A DNA stretch of 9,364 nucleotides from contig DITR01000161.1 in assembly GCA_002422175.1 (NCBI GenBank), forward strand, positions 46,013-55,376, given 5' to 3'. The notes under the pieces were generated by a model. It made no database searches. It was not told where the DNA came from and worked only from the letters and a program-made list of their open reading frames with translations. Within the stretch, counting starts at the first letter, position 1. Each line of letters begins with the position of its first letter. Made by a program: the position numbers and the translations under genes. Shown piece by piece: positions 1 to 6,913 of this stretch. This DNA is from Alcaligenaceae bacterium UBA6179 (lineage in GTDB: Bacteria; Pseudomonadota; Gammaproteobacteria; Burkholderiales; Burkholderiaceae_B).

Positions 1-2
1 TG

Positions 3-1631
3 ATGTCACCGATGTCAGCTGAAGCAACTGTCGTACGCACCTATATTGATACCGTGATTGGCTTGCCTTGGCGTAAAAAAAGCAAGGTCAACCACTCTAT
101 TTCAAATGCTCAAAAGGTTTTAAACGACGACCATTTTGGTCTAGATAAAGTCAAAGAACGTATCTTGGAATACCTTGCTGTGCAACAGCGGGTCGAAAAG
201 GTAAAAGCGCCCATATTATGTTTAGTTGGCCCCCCTGGTGTAGGCAAAACATCACTAGGGCAGTCTATTGCTAAGGCAACCAATCGCCAATTTACGCGCA
301 TGGCGTTAGGTGGTGTGCGTGATGAGGCCGAAATTCGTGGCCATCGTCGTACATATATTGGTTCGATGCCAGGCAAAATTTTACAAAATATGAGCAAAAT
401 AGGGGTGCGTAACCCATTATTTTTATTAGATGAAATCGATAAGCTTGGTATGGACTATCGGGGCGACCCGGCTTCAGGTTTGCTCGAGGTGCTTGATCCT
501 GAACAGAATCATACTTTTCAAGATCATTATGTTGAGGTCGATTTTGATTTGTCAGACGTTATGTTTGTGGCGACAAGCAATACGCTAAACATTCCTCCTG
601 CTTTGCTTGACCGCATGGAAGTGATTCGTTTGTCGGGTTACACCGAAGACGAAAAAATTCATATTGCACAAGATCATTTATTGGCTAAGCTGATTAAAAA
701 TAATGGCCTCAAACCTGAAGAGCTAGAAATCGATACGTCAGCGATTCAAGATATTGTTCGTTATTACACACGCGAAGCGGGTGTGCGTTCGCTCGAACGT
801 GAAATTGGCAAAATCTGTCGTAAAGTTGTCAAGAAATTGTTGATTGAAAGCCCCGTTGAGTCAGCACCTAAGCGTACACGAACAAAGTCGACGATTGCTG
901 CCTCGCCTGTCCAAAAAATTATTGTTAATAGCGAAAATCTGAATGACTATTTAGGTGTTCGCCGCTACGCATACGGCAAGGCTGAGCAAGACAATCAAGT
1001 TGGCCAAGTCACGGGTTTAGCCTGGACTGAAGTGGGTGGTGATTTGTTAACAATTGAAGTGGCCGATATGCCAGGCAAAGGCGGAATTTTGCGCACGGGG
1101 TCACTGGGCGATGTCATGAAAGAGTCGGTTGAGGCTGCCCGAAGTGTTGTCAGAGCCGGTGCCAAGCGTTTTGGTATTGCCGATAATGTTTTTGAGAAGC
1201 GTGATATGCACGTTCACGTACCAGAGGGTGCAACCCCAAAAGATGGCCCTTCGGCTGGCGCAGCGATTGTGACAGCAATTGTGTCAGCTTTAACCCGCAT
1301 ACCGGTTCGGGCTGATGTTGCCATGACAGGTGAAATTACCCTACGTGGTGAAGTGCTCGCAATTGGTGGTTTGAAAGAAAAGCTTCTCGCTGCTCACCGG
1401 GGTGGTATTAAGACGGTACTCATTCCTGAAGAAAACGTCAAAGACTTGATTGAAATTCCAGATAATGTAAAAAATCATCTAGAAATTATTCCAGTTAAAT
1501 GGATAGATCGTGTCTTAGAAGTTGCGCTTGAGCGACCACCCACCCCTTTGTCTGATGAAGTGGTTGATCCAGTAGCTGTTGTGGCTTCAAATGAGACCGT
1601 TTCAAAGACGGGTGTTGTTGTTAAGCATTAA
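3..1631 (+). CDS. lon: ATP-dependent Lon protease, C-terminal part (5' end outside window)
   Basis: Lon is a cytosolic AAA+ serine protease that unfolds and degrades damaged and regulatory proteins. The frame is open at the left edge and the first visible residues (MSPMSAEATVVR) match an internal stretch of E. coli Lon, so roughly 280 N-terminal residues, including the LON substrate-binding domain, lie outside. Visible residue numbering: Walker A GPPGVGKT 76-83, Walker B LLDEID 141-146, sensor region VATSN 189-193, then the protease domain with the catalytic serine in PKDGPSAG (Ser417) and catalytic lysine in GGLKEK (Lys460), spaced 43 residues apart as in E. coli Ser679/Lys722. Compared with my recollection of E. 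coli Lon, a linker at about 281-308 is some 18 residues longer (Ser/Thr/Lys-rich) and the C-terminal tail about 20 longer. All catalytic elements are intact, so it should be active. Its stop lies 6 bp before hslR. Confidence 0.97.
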   Translation: MSPMSAEATVVRTYIDTVIGLPWRKKSKVNHSISNAQKVLNDDHFGLDKVKERILEYLAVQQRVEKVKAPILCLVGPPGVGKTSLGQSIAKATNRQFTRMALGGVRDEAEIRGHRRTYIGSMPGKILQNMSKIGVRNPLFLLDEIDKLGMDYRGDPASGLLEVLDPEQNHTFQDHYVEVDFDLSDVMFVATSNTLNIPPALLDRMEVIRLSGYTEDEKIHIAQDHLLAKLIKNNGLKPEELEIDTSAIQDIVRYYTREAGVRSLEREIGKICRKVVKKLLIESPVESAPKRTRTKSTIAASPVQKIIVNSENLNDYLGVRRYAYGKAEQDNQVGQVTGLAWTEVGGDLLTIEVADMPGKGGILRTGSLGDVMKESVEAARSVVRAGAKRFGIADNVFEKRDMHVHVPEGATPKDGPSAGAAIVTAIVSALTRIPVRADVAMTGEITLRGEVLAIGGLKEKLLAAHRGGIKTVLIPEENVKDLIEIPDNVKNHLEIIPVKWIDRVLEVALERPPTPLSDEVVDPVAVVASNETVSKTGVVVKH

Positions 1632-1637
1632 TTTGTC

Positions 1638-2030
1638 ATGTCTGAAGACCACGCCGGTACTCGATTAGACAAATGGCTTTGGGCGGCTCGTTTTTTTAAG
1701 TCTCGTACCTTAGCCGTTACCGCCATCGAAATGGGACGCGTTCATTTAAATAATGAACGCGTCAAACCTGCTCGGTTATTGCGCGTGGGCGATAAAGTTG
1801 CCATTCAAAAAGATCAAATACGCACTGAGGTGTTTGTGCGTTTTTTGGGTGAAGTGAGGCGTTCAGCCCCACTGGCAAAACTTTTATATGAAGAGACAAT
1901 GGAAAGTTTGCTAGCGAGGCAAACTGCGACAGAGCGTAAACGTTTATATGCCGAGCCAGCAACAAACAGAGTAGGGCGACCTACTAAGAGAGATCGCCGT
2001 GCGTTAGGGCGTATAGAGCCCTTTGAATAA
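1638..2030 (+). CDS. hslR: S4-domain RNA-binding protein, heat shock protein 15 family
   Basis: 130 residues, close to the 133 of E. coli Hsp15. The N-terminal part (about 8-70) is an S4 RNA-binding fold, recognisable from TRLDKWLWAARFFKSR followed by GRVHLNNERVKPARLLRVGDKV. The C-terminal third is rich in Arg and Lys (KRDRRALGR) and fits the basic helical tail of this family. Known role in E. coli: binds free 50S subunits that still carry a nascent chain with tRNA and helps recycle stalled ribosomes after heat shock. The start is the first ATG after lon, 6 bp past its stop; no clear Shine-Dalgarno is visible, so translation coupled to lon is plausible, and co-transcription with a heat-shock protease would suit the role (inference). 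It converges on lexA with 31 bp between stops. A perfect 12-bp inverted repeat lies inside the gene at codons 33-42. Confidence 0.9.
   Translation: MSEDHAGTRLDKWLWAARFFKSRTLAVTAIEMGRVHLNNERVKPARLLRVGDKVAIQKDQIRTEVFVRFLGEVRRSAPLAKLLYEETMESLLARQTATERKRLYAEPATNRVGRPTKRDRRALGRIEPFE
1735..1763. repeat. Perfect 12-bp inverted repeat inside hslR
   Basis: The left arm GACGCGTTCATT (1735-1746) and right arm AATGAACGCGTC (1752-1763) are exact reverse complements separated by the 5-nt loop TAAAT. In the hslR transcript this would form a 12-bp hairpin about 100 nt after the start codon. It codes for the S4-domain segment GRVHLNNERV. No U-tract follows, so it is not an intrinsic terminator. Function unknown. 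Confidence 0.9.
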
Positions 2031-2061
2031 GATGAGTACCTTTAAATTGCCCCACATTGAG

Positions 2062-2718
2062 CTACTGAAGGGGCTCGGCGCGTATTAAACCCACGGCAAT
2101 ACCTTCGATGGCAAATTGCTGCCCAGGTTTTATAGAGATAGGCTCAAAATCAGGATTTTCAGCTAACAAAATGATTTGGCCTTTATTTTGACTGAGGCGC
2201 TTAACGGTGACATCTTCATCAATACGCGCGACAACAATTTGACCTGAGCGCGCTTCTGGCGTGCGTTTGACTGCAAGTAAGTCGCCATCAAGAATGCCTG
2301 CATCGCGCATGCTTAGGCCGCGCACCTTTAACAGATAGTCTGGCGTTTTTGAAAAAAGCGCAGGGTCTAATTGCAGCTCGCGTTCAACATTTTCAGCTGC
2401 CAAAATGGGTTGACCTGCAGCCACACGACCCACTATAGGTAACGTTAAATGAAGAAAATTTGCACTGCGAGATAACAGGGATGATGTGTCATCTTGATCA
2501 TCAGTCGAGACTAGCCGTATGCCCCGTGAAGCGCCTGCAGTTAACACAATGACGCCTTTTTTGGCTAGAGCGCGTAAATGCTCTTCGGCAGCGTTGGCTG
2601 ATTTAAAACCAAATTCAGACGAGATTTCAGCCCGTGTAGGCGGAAACCCCGTTGAAATGATGACTTGCCGAATAAAATTCACAATTTGCGTTTGGCGTGG
2701 TGTGAGTGCTGTGGCCAT
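2062..2718 (-). CDS. lexA: LexA repressor, SOS response regulator
   Basis: LexA represses DNA-damage genes and self-cleaves when bound to RecA filaments. 218 residues against 202 in E. coli. The N-terminal winged helix (1-70) shows LTPRQTQIVNFIR, PPTRAEI and the recognition helix region SANAAEEHLRALAKKG. The self-cleavage bond is Ala101-Gly102 in VGRVAAGQP; the catalytic dyad is Ser136 (RGLSMRD) and Lys173 (DVTVKRL). The linker between DNA-binding and protease domains (about 71-93) is longer than in E. coli, which accounts for most of the extra length and, as far as I recall, is common in Betaproteobacteria. The ATG is preceded by an AGGGG Shine-Dalgarno-like stretch and a LexA box 17 bp upstream, supporting this start and autoregulation. 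It follows the aminotransferase gene on the same strand with an 84-bp gap and converges on hslR. Confidence 0.97.
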   Translation of the reverse strand: MATALTPRQTQIVNFIRQVIISTGFPPTRAEISSEFGFKSANAAEEHLRALAKKGVIVLTAGASRGIRLVSTDDQDDTSSLLSRSANFLHLTLPIVGRVAAGQPILAAENVERELQLDPALFSKTPDYLLKVRGLSMRDAGILDGDLLAVKRTPEARSGQIVVARIDEDVTVKRLSQNKGQIILLAENPDFEPISIKPGQQFAIEGIAVGLIRAEPLQ

Positions 2719-2735
2719 AGCGAATACCCCTAAAA

Positions 2736-2751
2736 CTGTATGTATATACAG
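2736..2751 (-). promoter_or_regulatory. LexA (SOS) box upstream of lexA
   Basis: Read on the minus strand the site is CTGTATATACATACAG, an exact match to the CTGT-N8-ACAG core of the Gammaproteobacteria/Betaproteobacteria LexA operator with the usual alternating TA centre. It sits 17 bp before the lexA start and overlaps the predicted -10/transcription start area, where bound LexA would block RNA polymerase. Only one box is seen here. Confidence 0.93.
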
Positions 2752-2779
2752 TCATATTGTGGGGTAATTTCTAGCTAAA
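2751..2779 (-). promoter_or_regulatory. Candidate lexA promoter
   Basis: On the minus strand a TTTAGC -35-like hexamer (2774-2779) and TATGAC -10-like hexamer (2751-2756) are 17 bp apart. The -35 matches only 3 of 6 consensus bases. The position just upstream of, and touching, the LexA box is what gives it weight. Confidence 0.4.
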
Positions 2780-2802
2780 CGCAAGTAGGCAGAATGATTT
2801 AT

Positions 2803-4002
2803 TTACAGAACTGCTGCAACGGCCTTGGTAACATAGTCAATATTTTGGCTGTTTAAGGCTGCAACACAAATTCGACCTGTTGACACAGCATAAATGCCAT
2901 GATCTTTACGCAATGCCTCAACTTGTTCAACGGTTAAACCAGAATATGAAAACATGCCTTGTTGAGCCAATACAAAATCGAAATTTTGTTTGACGCCCAA
3001 AGCAGCTAACTTGCTGACAAACTGTTGTCGCATATCATGAATACGATCGCGCATACCCTGGAGCTCACTTACCCAGAGGTCATGAAGCTCAGGTGTATTA
3101 AGAATTTGCGAAACTAACGCACCACCCAAAGTAGGTGGGTTTGAATAGTTGGTACGCACAATTCTTTTGAGTTGGCTCAATACACGAAGGGCTTCATCTT
3201 GATTATCTGTGACCACGGTCAACGCGCCAATGCGCTCGCCATAAAGTGAGAATGACTTTGAATATGAGCTACTGACAAACATCATCATGCCCATTTTTGC
3301 AAATAATCTAATGGCTTGAGCGTCTTCTTCGAGGCCTTGACCAAAACCTTGGTAGGCATTGTCTAAGAAAGGTACAAGCTGACCCGCTTTAACCGTTTCA
3401 GCAATTATTTGCCATTGCTGAGGGGTTGGGTCAATGCCTGTGGGGTTGTGGCAGCACGCGTGTAAGATCACAATGGTGCCAGCAGGCATAGATTTAAGCC
3501 CATTAATCATGCCGTCAAAATCAAGGCCGTGGGTTTTCGCATCGTAATAGGGGTATTGAACAACGTTAAAACCCGCGTTTTCAAAAAGGGCGCGATGATT
3601 TTCCCAACTCGGGTTGCTGATGGCTACTTGGGCATGAGGTAGAAGTTGTTTTAAAAAGTCGGCACCGATCTTCAGTGCACCCGTACCCCCAACAGATTGA
3701 ACCGTCAATGCACGTTTTTCAGCAATAACAGGTGAATCAGCGCCAAGCGCTAAAACTTGTGCCGCTTTATTAAGCATGGCAAACCCATCAATAGGTAAAT
3801 AACCATGTGTGGTGTTTGCCTGAACACGCGCCAACTCTGCTTGATGAACCGATTTGAGCAGTGGTAGTCGACCTTGATCGTCTGAATACACACCAATACC
3901 GAGATTTACCTTTGTCGGTCGTGTGTCGGCGCCGAATTGTTCGTTTAAGCCTAAGATAGGGTCGCGAGGTGCAAGTTCAACTGAATGAAAGAGTGAGCTC
4001 AT
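2803..4002 (-). CDS. Aromatic amino acid / aspartate aminotransferase (class I, PLP-dependent)
   Basis: 399 residues, the usual length for the AspC/TyrB subfamily (about 396). It should transfer the amino group of aspartate or an aromatic amino acid to 2-oxoglutarate in the cytosol. Visible family marks: VNLGIGVY near the N terminus, HACCHNPTGIDP (Asn186), PFLDNAYQGF (Asp214, Tyr217, cofactor contacts), the cofactor lysine Lys249 in SSSYSKSFSLYGERIG, RTNYSNPP (from Arg283) and the substrate-carboxylate arginine Arg377 in STGRICVAAL. TyrB-type (tyrosine/phenylalanine) and AspC-type (aspartate) enzymes cannot be told apart safely from these motifs, so no symbol is given. The gene is divergent from uvrB (119 bp apart) and lies 84 bp upstream of lexA on the same strand; lexA has its own promoter and operator. 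No clear Shine-Dalgarno precedes the ATG. Confidence 0.93.
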   Translation of the reverse strand: MSSLFHSVELAPRDPILGLNEQFGADTRPTKVNLGIGVYSDDQGRLPLLKSVHQAELARVQANTTHGYLPIDGFAMLNKAAQVLALGADSPVIAEKRALTVQSVGGTGALKIGADFLKQLLPHAQVAISNPSWENHRALFENAGFNVVQYPYYDAKTHGLDFDGMINGLKSMPAGTIVILHACCHNPTGIDPTPQQWQIIAETVKAGQLVPFLDNAYQGFGQGLEEDAQAIRLFAKMGMMMFVSSSYSKSFSLYGERIGALTVVTDNQDEALRVLSQLKRIVRTNYSNPPTLGGALVSQILNTPELHDLWVSELQGMRDRIHDMRQQFVSKLAALGVKQNFDFVLAQQGMFSYSGLTVEQVEALRKDHGIYAVSTGRICVAALNSQNIDYVTKAVAAVL

Positions 4003-4047
4003 ATGCTTTGTTAAGTTGCAGAAGTTAAAGGAAAAAGTAAAAGGAAA

Positions 4048-4076
4048 TGGACGTACACAAACAGAGTCGTCATAAT
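4048..4076 (+). promoter_or_regulatory. Candidate uvrB promoter
   Basis: TGGACG (4048-4053, 4/6 to the sigma-70 -35) and CATAAT (4071-4076, 5/6 to the -10) are separated by exactly 17 bp. Transcription would begin near 4083, leaving a leader of about 39 nt before the uvrB ATG. No LexA box overlaps it. Confidence 0.5.
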
Positions 4077-4094
4077 AGGTAGTTGCCCGTATAG

Positions 4095-4106
4095 CGGGGT
4101 TTCCCT
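4095..4106 (+). promoter_or_regulatory. Leader element CGGGGTTTCCCT before uvrB
   Basis: This 12-mer differs by one base from the element at 6304-6315 before the phosphatase gene. It can fold as a tiny GGG-TTT-CCC hairpin, and an alternative CCCG-TATAG-CGGG pairing (4086-4098) uses the same G run. It ends 15 nt before the uvrB ATG, where a Shine-Dalgarno would be expected but is not seen. Function unknown. Confidence 0.45.
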
Positions 4107-4121
4107 AAATGAAAGTCTAGC

Positions 4122-6137
4122 ATGTCAGAAACACGCTTTGTACAGTTTCCAAATAGTCCATTCAATTTGTTTCAACCTTACCCCCCTGCAGGTGATCAGC
4201 CTGCAGCGATTGAGGCTTTGTCACAGGGTATTGAAGATGGTTTGATGTTTCAAACGTTATTGGGTGTCACGGGCTCAGGTAAAACTTTTACTGCCGCTAA
4301 CATTATTGCGCGATTAGGCCGGCCTGCTTTGGTTCTGGCACCTAACAAAACCCTTGCAGCCCAGTTGTACTCTGAAATGCGCGAGTTTTTTCCGCATAAC
4401 GCAGTTGAATATTTTGTTTCGTATTACGATTATTATCAACCTGAAGCGTACGTGGCTGCGCGTGACTTGTTTATTGAAAAAGACTCTTCTATTAATGAAC
4501 ATATAGAGCAAATGCGCTTGTCAGCCACTAAAAGTTTGCTTGAAAGACGCGACACCATTATTGTAGGCACCGTCTCGTGTATTTACGGTATTGGTAACCC
4601 AGGTGATTACCATGCCATGATTTTAATTTTGCGCCAAGGCGATCGTGTTTCAAGAAGAGAGATCTTGGCACGGTTAGTGGGCATGCAGTATGAAAGAAAC
4701 GATGTTGACTTTACACGTGGGGTTTTTCGCGTCAGAGGTGATGTGATTGATGTGTACCCAGCCGAAAGTGCTGAGTTAGCGATTCGAATCACCATGTTTG
4801 ATGATGAAATTGAAACCCTTGAGTTGTTTGACCCGCTCACAGGCCGTATGCGCCAACAAGTGCCACGTTTTACGGTTTACCCGAGCTCTCATTACGTCAC
4901 CCCTCGTGAAACGGTTTTGCGGGCGGTTGAGACGATTAAAGAAGAGTTACGCGATCGCTCTAAGTTTTTTATTGATCACGGCAAACTAGTCGAAGCCGCT
5001 CGTATTGAGCAGCGCACTCGGTTTGATCTTGAAATGCTTGCTGAACTGGGTTTTTGTAAAGGCATTGAAAATTATTCGCGGCATTTGTCAGGGGCAAAAC
5101 CGGGTGATCCACCTCCAACTTTAATTGATTATCTGCCACCAGATGCCATTATGTTTATTGATGAAAGTCATGTCACTATGGGCCAACTCAGTGGCATGTA
5201 TTTGGGCGACCGTTCGCGTAAATCTACTCTTGTAGAGCATGGCTTTCGCTTACCTTCTGCGATGGACAACCGACCCCTCAAGCTCGAGGAATTTGAAACG
5301 CGTATGCGTCAAACGGTTTTTGTGTCGGCCACCCCAGCTCAATACGAGAAAGAACATGCCGATGCAGTGGTTGAGCAGGTTGTGCGGCCGACAGGTTTAG
5401 TTGACCCAGAAGTTTTGGTGCGACCCGCACGAACACAGGTTGATGATTTATTAAATGAAATTCATCTGCGTGTGGCACTACGTGAACGTGTTTTGGTCAC
5501 CACACTCACAAAGCGTATGGCGGAAGATCTCGCTGATTTTTTGCTTGAAAATGGTGTCAAAGTGCGCTATCTGCATTCAGATATTGATACAGTTGAACGT
5601 GTTGAAATTATTCGCGACCTACGTTTAGGGGTTTTTGATGTCATAGTTGGCATTAACTTATTGCGTGAAGGTATTGATATACCTGAGGTTTCTTTGGTAG
5701 CGATATTAGATGCTGACAAAGAAGGTTTTCTGCGTTCTGAGCGTAGTTTGATTCAAACAATTGGTCGTGCTGCCCGCAATTTAAATGGTTTGGCTATTTT
5801 GTACGGTGATCGCATCACTGATTCGATGCGCCGAGCCATTGATGAAACACAAAGGCGACGAGACAAACAAAAAGCTTTCAACATTTTGCATGGTATTGAG
5901 GCAAGAAGCATTATTAAAGCTGTTAAAGAAATGATTGATGGCGTGCTCGTTGCGCCTGAAGTTGAAATCATTGATGGCTTAAATATTGAAAAAATTGACG
6001 TGAGTGACGAAAAAGCCGTTTCAAAAGCACTCAAGTCGTTAGAAAAACGCATGCTTGACCATGCTAAAAACTTAGAGTTTGAGCAGGCTTCAGCGGTTCG
6101 CGATGCGTTGAAAGCCTTAAAAACCCGCTTGCTTTAA
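4122..6137 (+). CDS. uvrB: UvrABC excinuclease subunit B (nucleotide excision repair)
   Basis: UvrB is loaded on damaged DNA by UvrA, verifies the lesion with its helicase-like motor and recruits UvrC for incision. 671 residues, full length (E. coli 673). Walker A is GVTGSGKT (48-55); the damage-probing beta-hairpin region has the tyrosine-rich YFVSYYDYYQPEAYV (97-111); Walker B is FIDESH (345-350); motif III SATP 402-405; helicase motif VI QTIGRAARN (545-553). The C-terminal UVR motif that contacts UvrC is at about 632-667 (FEQASAVRDALKALK). The ATG gives the expected N terminus but has no obvious Shine-Dalgarno; a CGGGGTTTCCCT element precedes it. Divergent from the aminotransferase gene. 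E. coli uvrB is SOS-regulated, but I find no CTGT-N8-ACAG site in this upstream region, so control here may be constitutive or rely on a degenerate site. Confidence 0.98.
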   Translation: MSETRFVQFPNSPFNLFQPYPPAGDQPAAIEALSQGIEDGLMFQTLLGVTGSGKTFTAANIIARLGRPALVLAPNKTLAAQLYSEMREFFPHNAVEYFVSYYDYYQPEAYVAARDLFIEKDSSINEHIEQMRLSATKSLLERRDTIIVGTVSCIYGIGNPGDYHAMILILRQGDRVSRREILARLVGMQYERNDVDFTRGVFRVRGDVIDVYPAESAELAIRITMFDDEIETLELFDPLTGRMRQQVPRFTVYPSSHYVTPRETVLRAVETIKEELRDRSKFFIDHGKLVEAARIEQRTRFDLEMLAELGFCKGIENYSRHLSGAKPGDPPPTLIDYLPPDAIMFIDESHVTMGQLSGMYLGDRSRKSTLVEHGFRLPSAMDNRPLKLEEFETRMRQTVFVSATPAQYEKEHADAVVEQVVRPTGLVDPEVLVRPARTQVDDLLNEIHLRVALRERVLVTTLTKRMAEDLADFLLENGVKVRYLHSDIDTVERVEIIRDLRLGVFDVIVGINLLREGIDIPEVSLVAILDADKEGFLRSERSLIQTIGRAARNLNGLAILYGDRITDSMRRAIDETQRRRDKQKAFNILHGIEARSIIKAVKEMIDGVLVAPEVEIIDGLNIEKIDVSDEKAVSKALKSLEKRMLDHAKNLEFEQASAVRDALKALKTRLL

Positions 6138-6228
6138 TAGGCTTAGCGTCTTTTTGGCATGTAAATTTTTGATTTTTCAAAGAATTTGTGTCAGTTTTGG
6201 CTAGATCGTTAATTTGGTCTTAATTAAT

Positions 6229-6245
6229 TTGAAAAAATTTTTCAA
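6229..6245. repeat. 17-bp AT-rich palindrome TTGAAAAAATTTTTCAA
   Basis: The arms TTGAAAAA and TTTTTCAA are exact reverse complements around a single central A. It lies 83 bp before the phosphatase start and upstream of its candidate promoter, a place where a regulator or an A-tract bend could act. Low-complexity sequence makes chance formation easier, so function is only a possibility. Confidence 0.5.
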
Positions 6246-6259
6246 TTCGTGTTGTTGCA

Positions 6260-6288
6260 TTGCATCATATGTGAGTTTCCACAATAAA
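6260..6288 (+). promoter_or_regulatory. Candidate promoter of the phosphatase gene
   Basis: TTGCAT (6260-6265, 4/6) and AATAAA (6283-6288, 4/6) are 17 bp apart; transcription would begin near 6295, placing the CGGGTTTTCCCT element in the leader. TAGACT (6293-6298) is an alternative -10 but lacks a well-spaced -35. Confidence 0.3.
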
Positions 6289-6303
6289 AAGCTAGACTTA
6301 TTA

Positions 6304-6315
6304 CGGGTTTTCCCT
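6304..6315 (+). promoter_or_regulatory. Leader element CGGGTTTTCCCT before the phosphatase gene
   Basis: 11 of 12 bases match the element at 4095-4106 before uvrB, and the distance to the start codon is similar (13 nt to the first ATG, 16 nt to the second; 15 nt at uvrB). GGG and CCC can pair around a TTTT loop. As at uvrB, no Shine-Dalgarno is visible. Confidence 0.45.
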
Positions 6316-6328
6316 CACAATCTTATAC

Positions 6329-6820
6329 ATGATGACAAAAGTTCTTTTCGTATGCATGGGTAATACCTGCCGCTCGCCAAGTGCCGAGGGCGTATTTCGT
6401 CGCCTAATTAATGAAGCAGGCCTAGCCAACGTTGTCGGCACAGATTCTGCAGGCACGCACAGTTTTCATGTGGGTGAGCCTTCAGATGCCCGCGCTGTTG
6501 CTGCTGCTCGTAAACGTGGCTATGACATTTCTGATCGCACTGCGCGTCAGGTTAACGCCGAAGACTTTCGTGAGTTCGACTTAATCTTAGTGATGGACTG
6601 GGAAAATCTTTCTGCCCTTCAACAGCAATGTCCAAAACCACATCAGCATAAATTAATGTTGTTGATGCGTTTTGCAAACGAATTCGAAGAAGCGACAGTT
6701 CCTGACCCTTATTATGGTGGTCCAGAAGGCTTTGCAAAAGTACTCGATTATATTGAAGATGCCTGTCAAGGTGTGCTTGAATTGGTTCGTAAACGTGCAA
6801 CACAATATCAGGCAGCATAG
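6329..6820 (+). CDS. Low-molecular-weight protein tyrosine phosphatase
   Basis: 163 residues, typical of the cytosolic low-molecular-weight PTP family, which removes phosphate from phosphotyrosine through a cysteinyl-phosphate intermediate. The P-loop at the N terminus is VCMGNTCRSPSAE: nucleophile Cys9, Arg15 closing the C-X5-R motif, Ser16. The general acid is Asp126 in VPDPYYGG. Two ATG codons are adjacent (6329 and 6332); either would leave the P-loop intact and there is no Shine-Dalgarno to choose between them. No polysaccharide or tyrosine-kinase genes lie nearby, so a Wzb-like capsule role has no support here; the substrate is unknown. A strong terminator separates it from the isc operon, so its position next to isc looks like conserved Burkholderiales gene order rather than co-transcription. 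Confidence 0.93.
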   Translation: MMTKVLFVCMGNTCRSPSAEGVFRRLINEAGLANVVGTDSAGTHSFHVGEPSDARAVAAARKRGYDISDRTARQVNAEDFREFDLILVMDWENLSALQQQCPKPHQHKLMLLMRFANEFEEATVPDPYYGGPEGFAKVLDYIEDACQGVLELVRKRATQYQAA

Positions 6821-6862
6821 ATATTAGTTTGTTTTAAGTTGATCTTTATTTAATGTGCATTG

Positions 6863-6884
6863 AAATATTTATTTAAATATTTAT
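6863..6884. repeat. Short AT-rich direct repeat
   Basis: AAATATTTAT occurs twice (6863-6872 and 6875-6884) separated by TT. It lies in the AT-rich tail between the phosphatase stop and its terminator (6821-6913), which contains nothing else I can support. Confidence 0.5.
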
Positions 6885-6913
6885 CTACCTAGGTCTTAAT
6901 TGCTGTAAAAATG

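Larger units (their letters stand above)
6138..6328 (+). other. AT-rich intergenic region between uvrB and the phosphatase gene
   Basis: 191 bp, clearly more AT-rich than the flanking genes, with no supportable ORF or RNA gene. It holds a weak AT-rich stem (AAATTTTTGA at 6163-6172 against TCAAAGAATTT, one bulge) that might serve as a poor uvrB terminator, a 17-bp palindrome (6229-6245), a possible promoter (6260-6288) and the CGGGTTTTCCCT leader element (6304-6315). No strong GC-rich terminator is present, so read-through from uvrB is possible. Confidence 0.6.

Noticed and set aside
2049..2074. GCCCC...GGGGC inverted repeat between hslR and lexA as a bidirectional terminator
   Set aside because: Only five base pairs with a 16-nt loop, extends into the lexA coding end, and has no proper T-run on either strand.
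4047..4082. An 11-codon leader ORF before uvrB (MDVHKQSRHNR) after tandem AAAGGAAA copies at 4027-4034 and 4040-4047
   Set aside because: It overlaps the best uvrB promoter, so it would lie upstream of the predicted transcript start; the second purine copy is too close to its ATG to act as a ribosome site.
4113..4121. AAGTCTAGC before uvrB and its reverse complement GCTAGACTT at 6291-6299 before the phosphatase gene
   Set aside because: Nine bases in opposite orientations and at different positions relative to the starts; probably chance, although TAGACT could serve as a -10.
4186..4206. 7-bp inverted repeat CTGCAGG/CCTGCAG near the start of uvrB
   Set aside because: Short arms are expected by chance in a window this long, and the residues encoded (PAGDQPAA) are conserved in UvrB.
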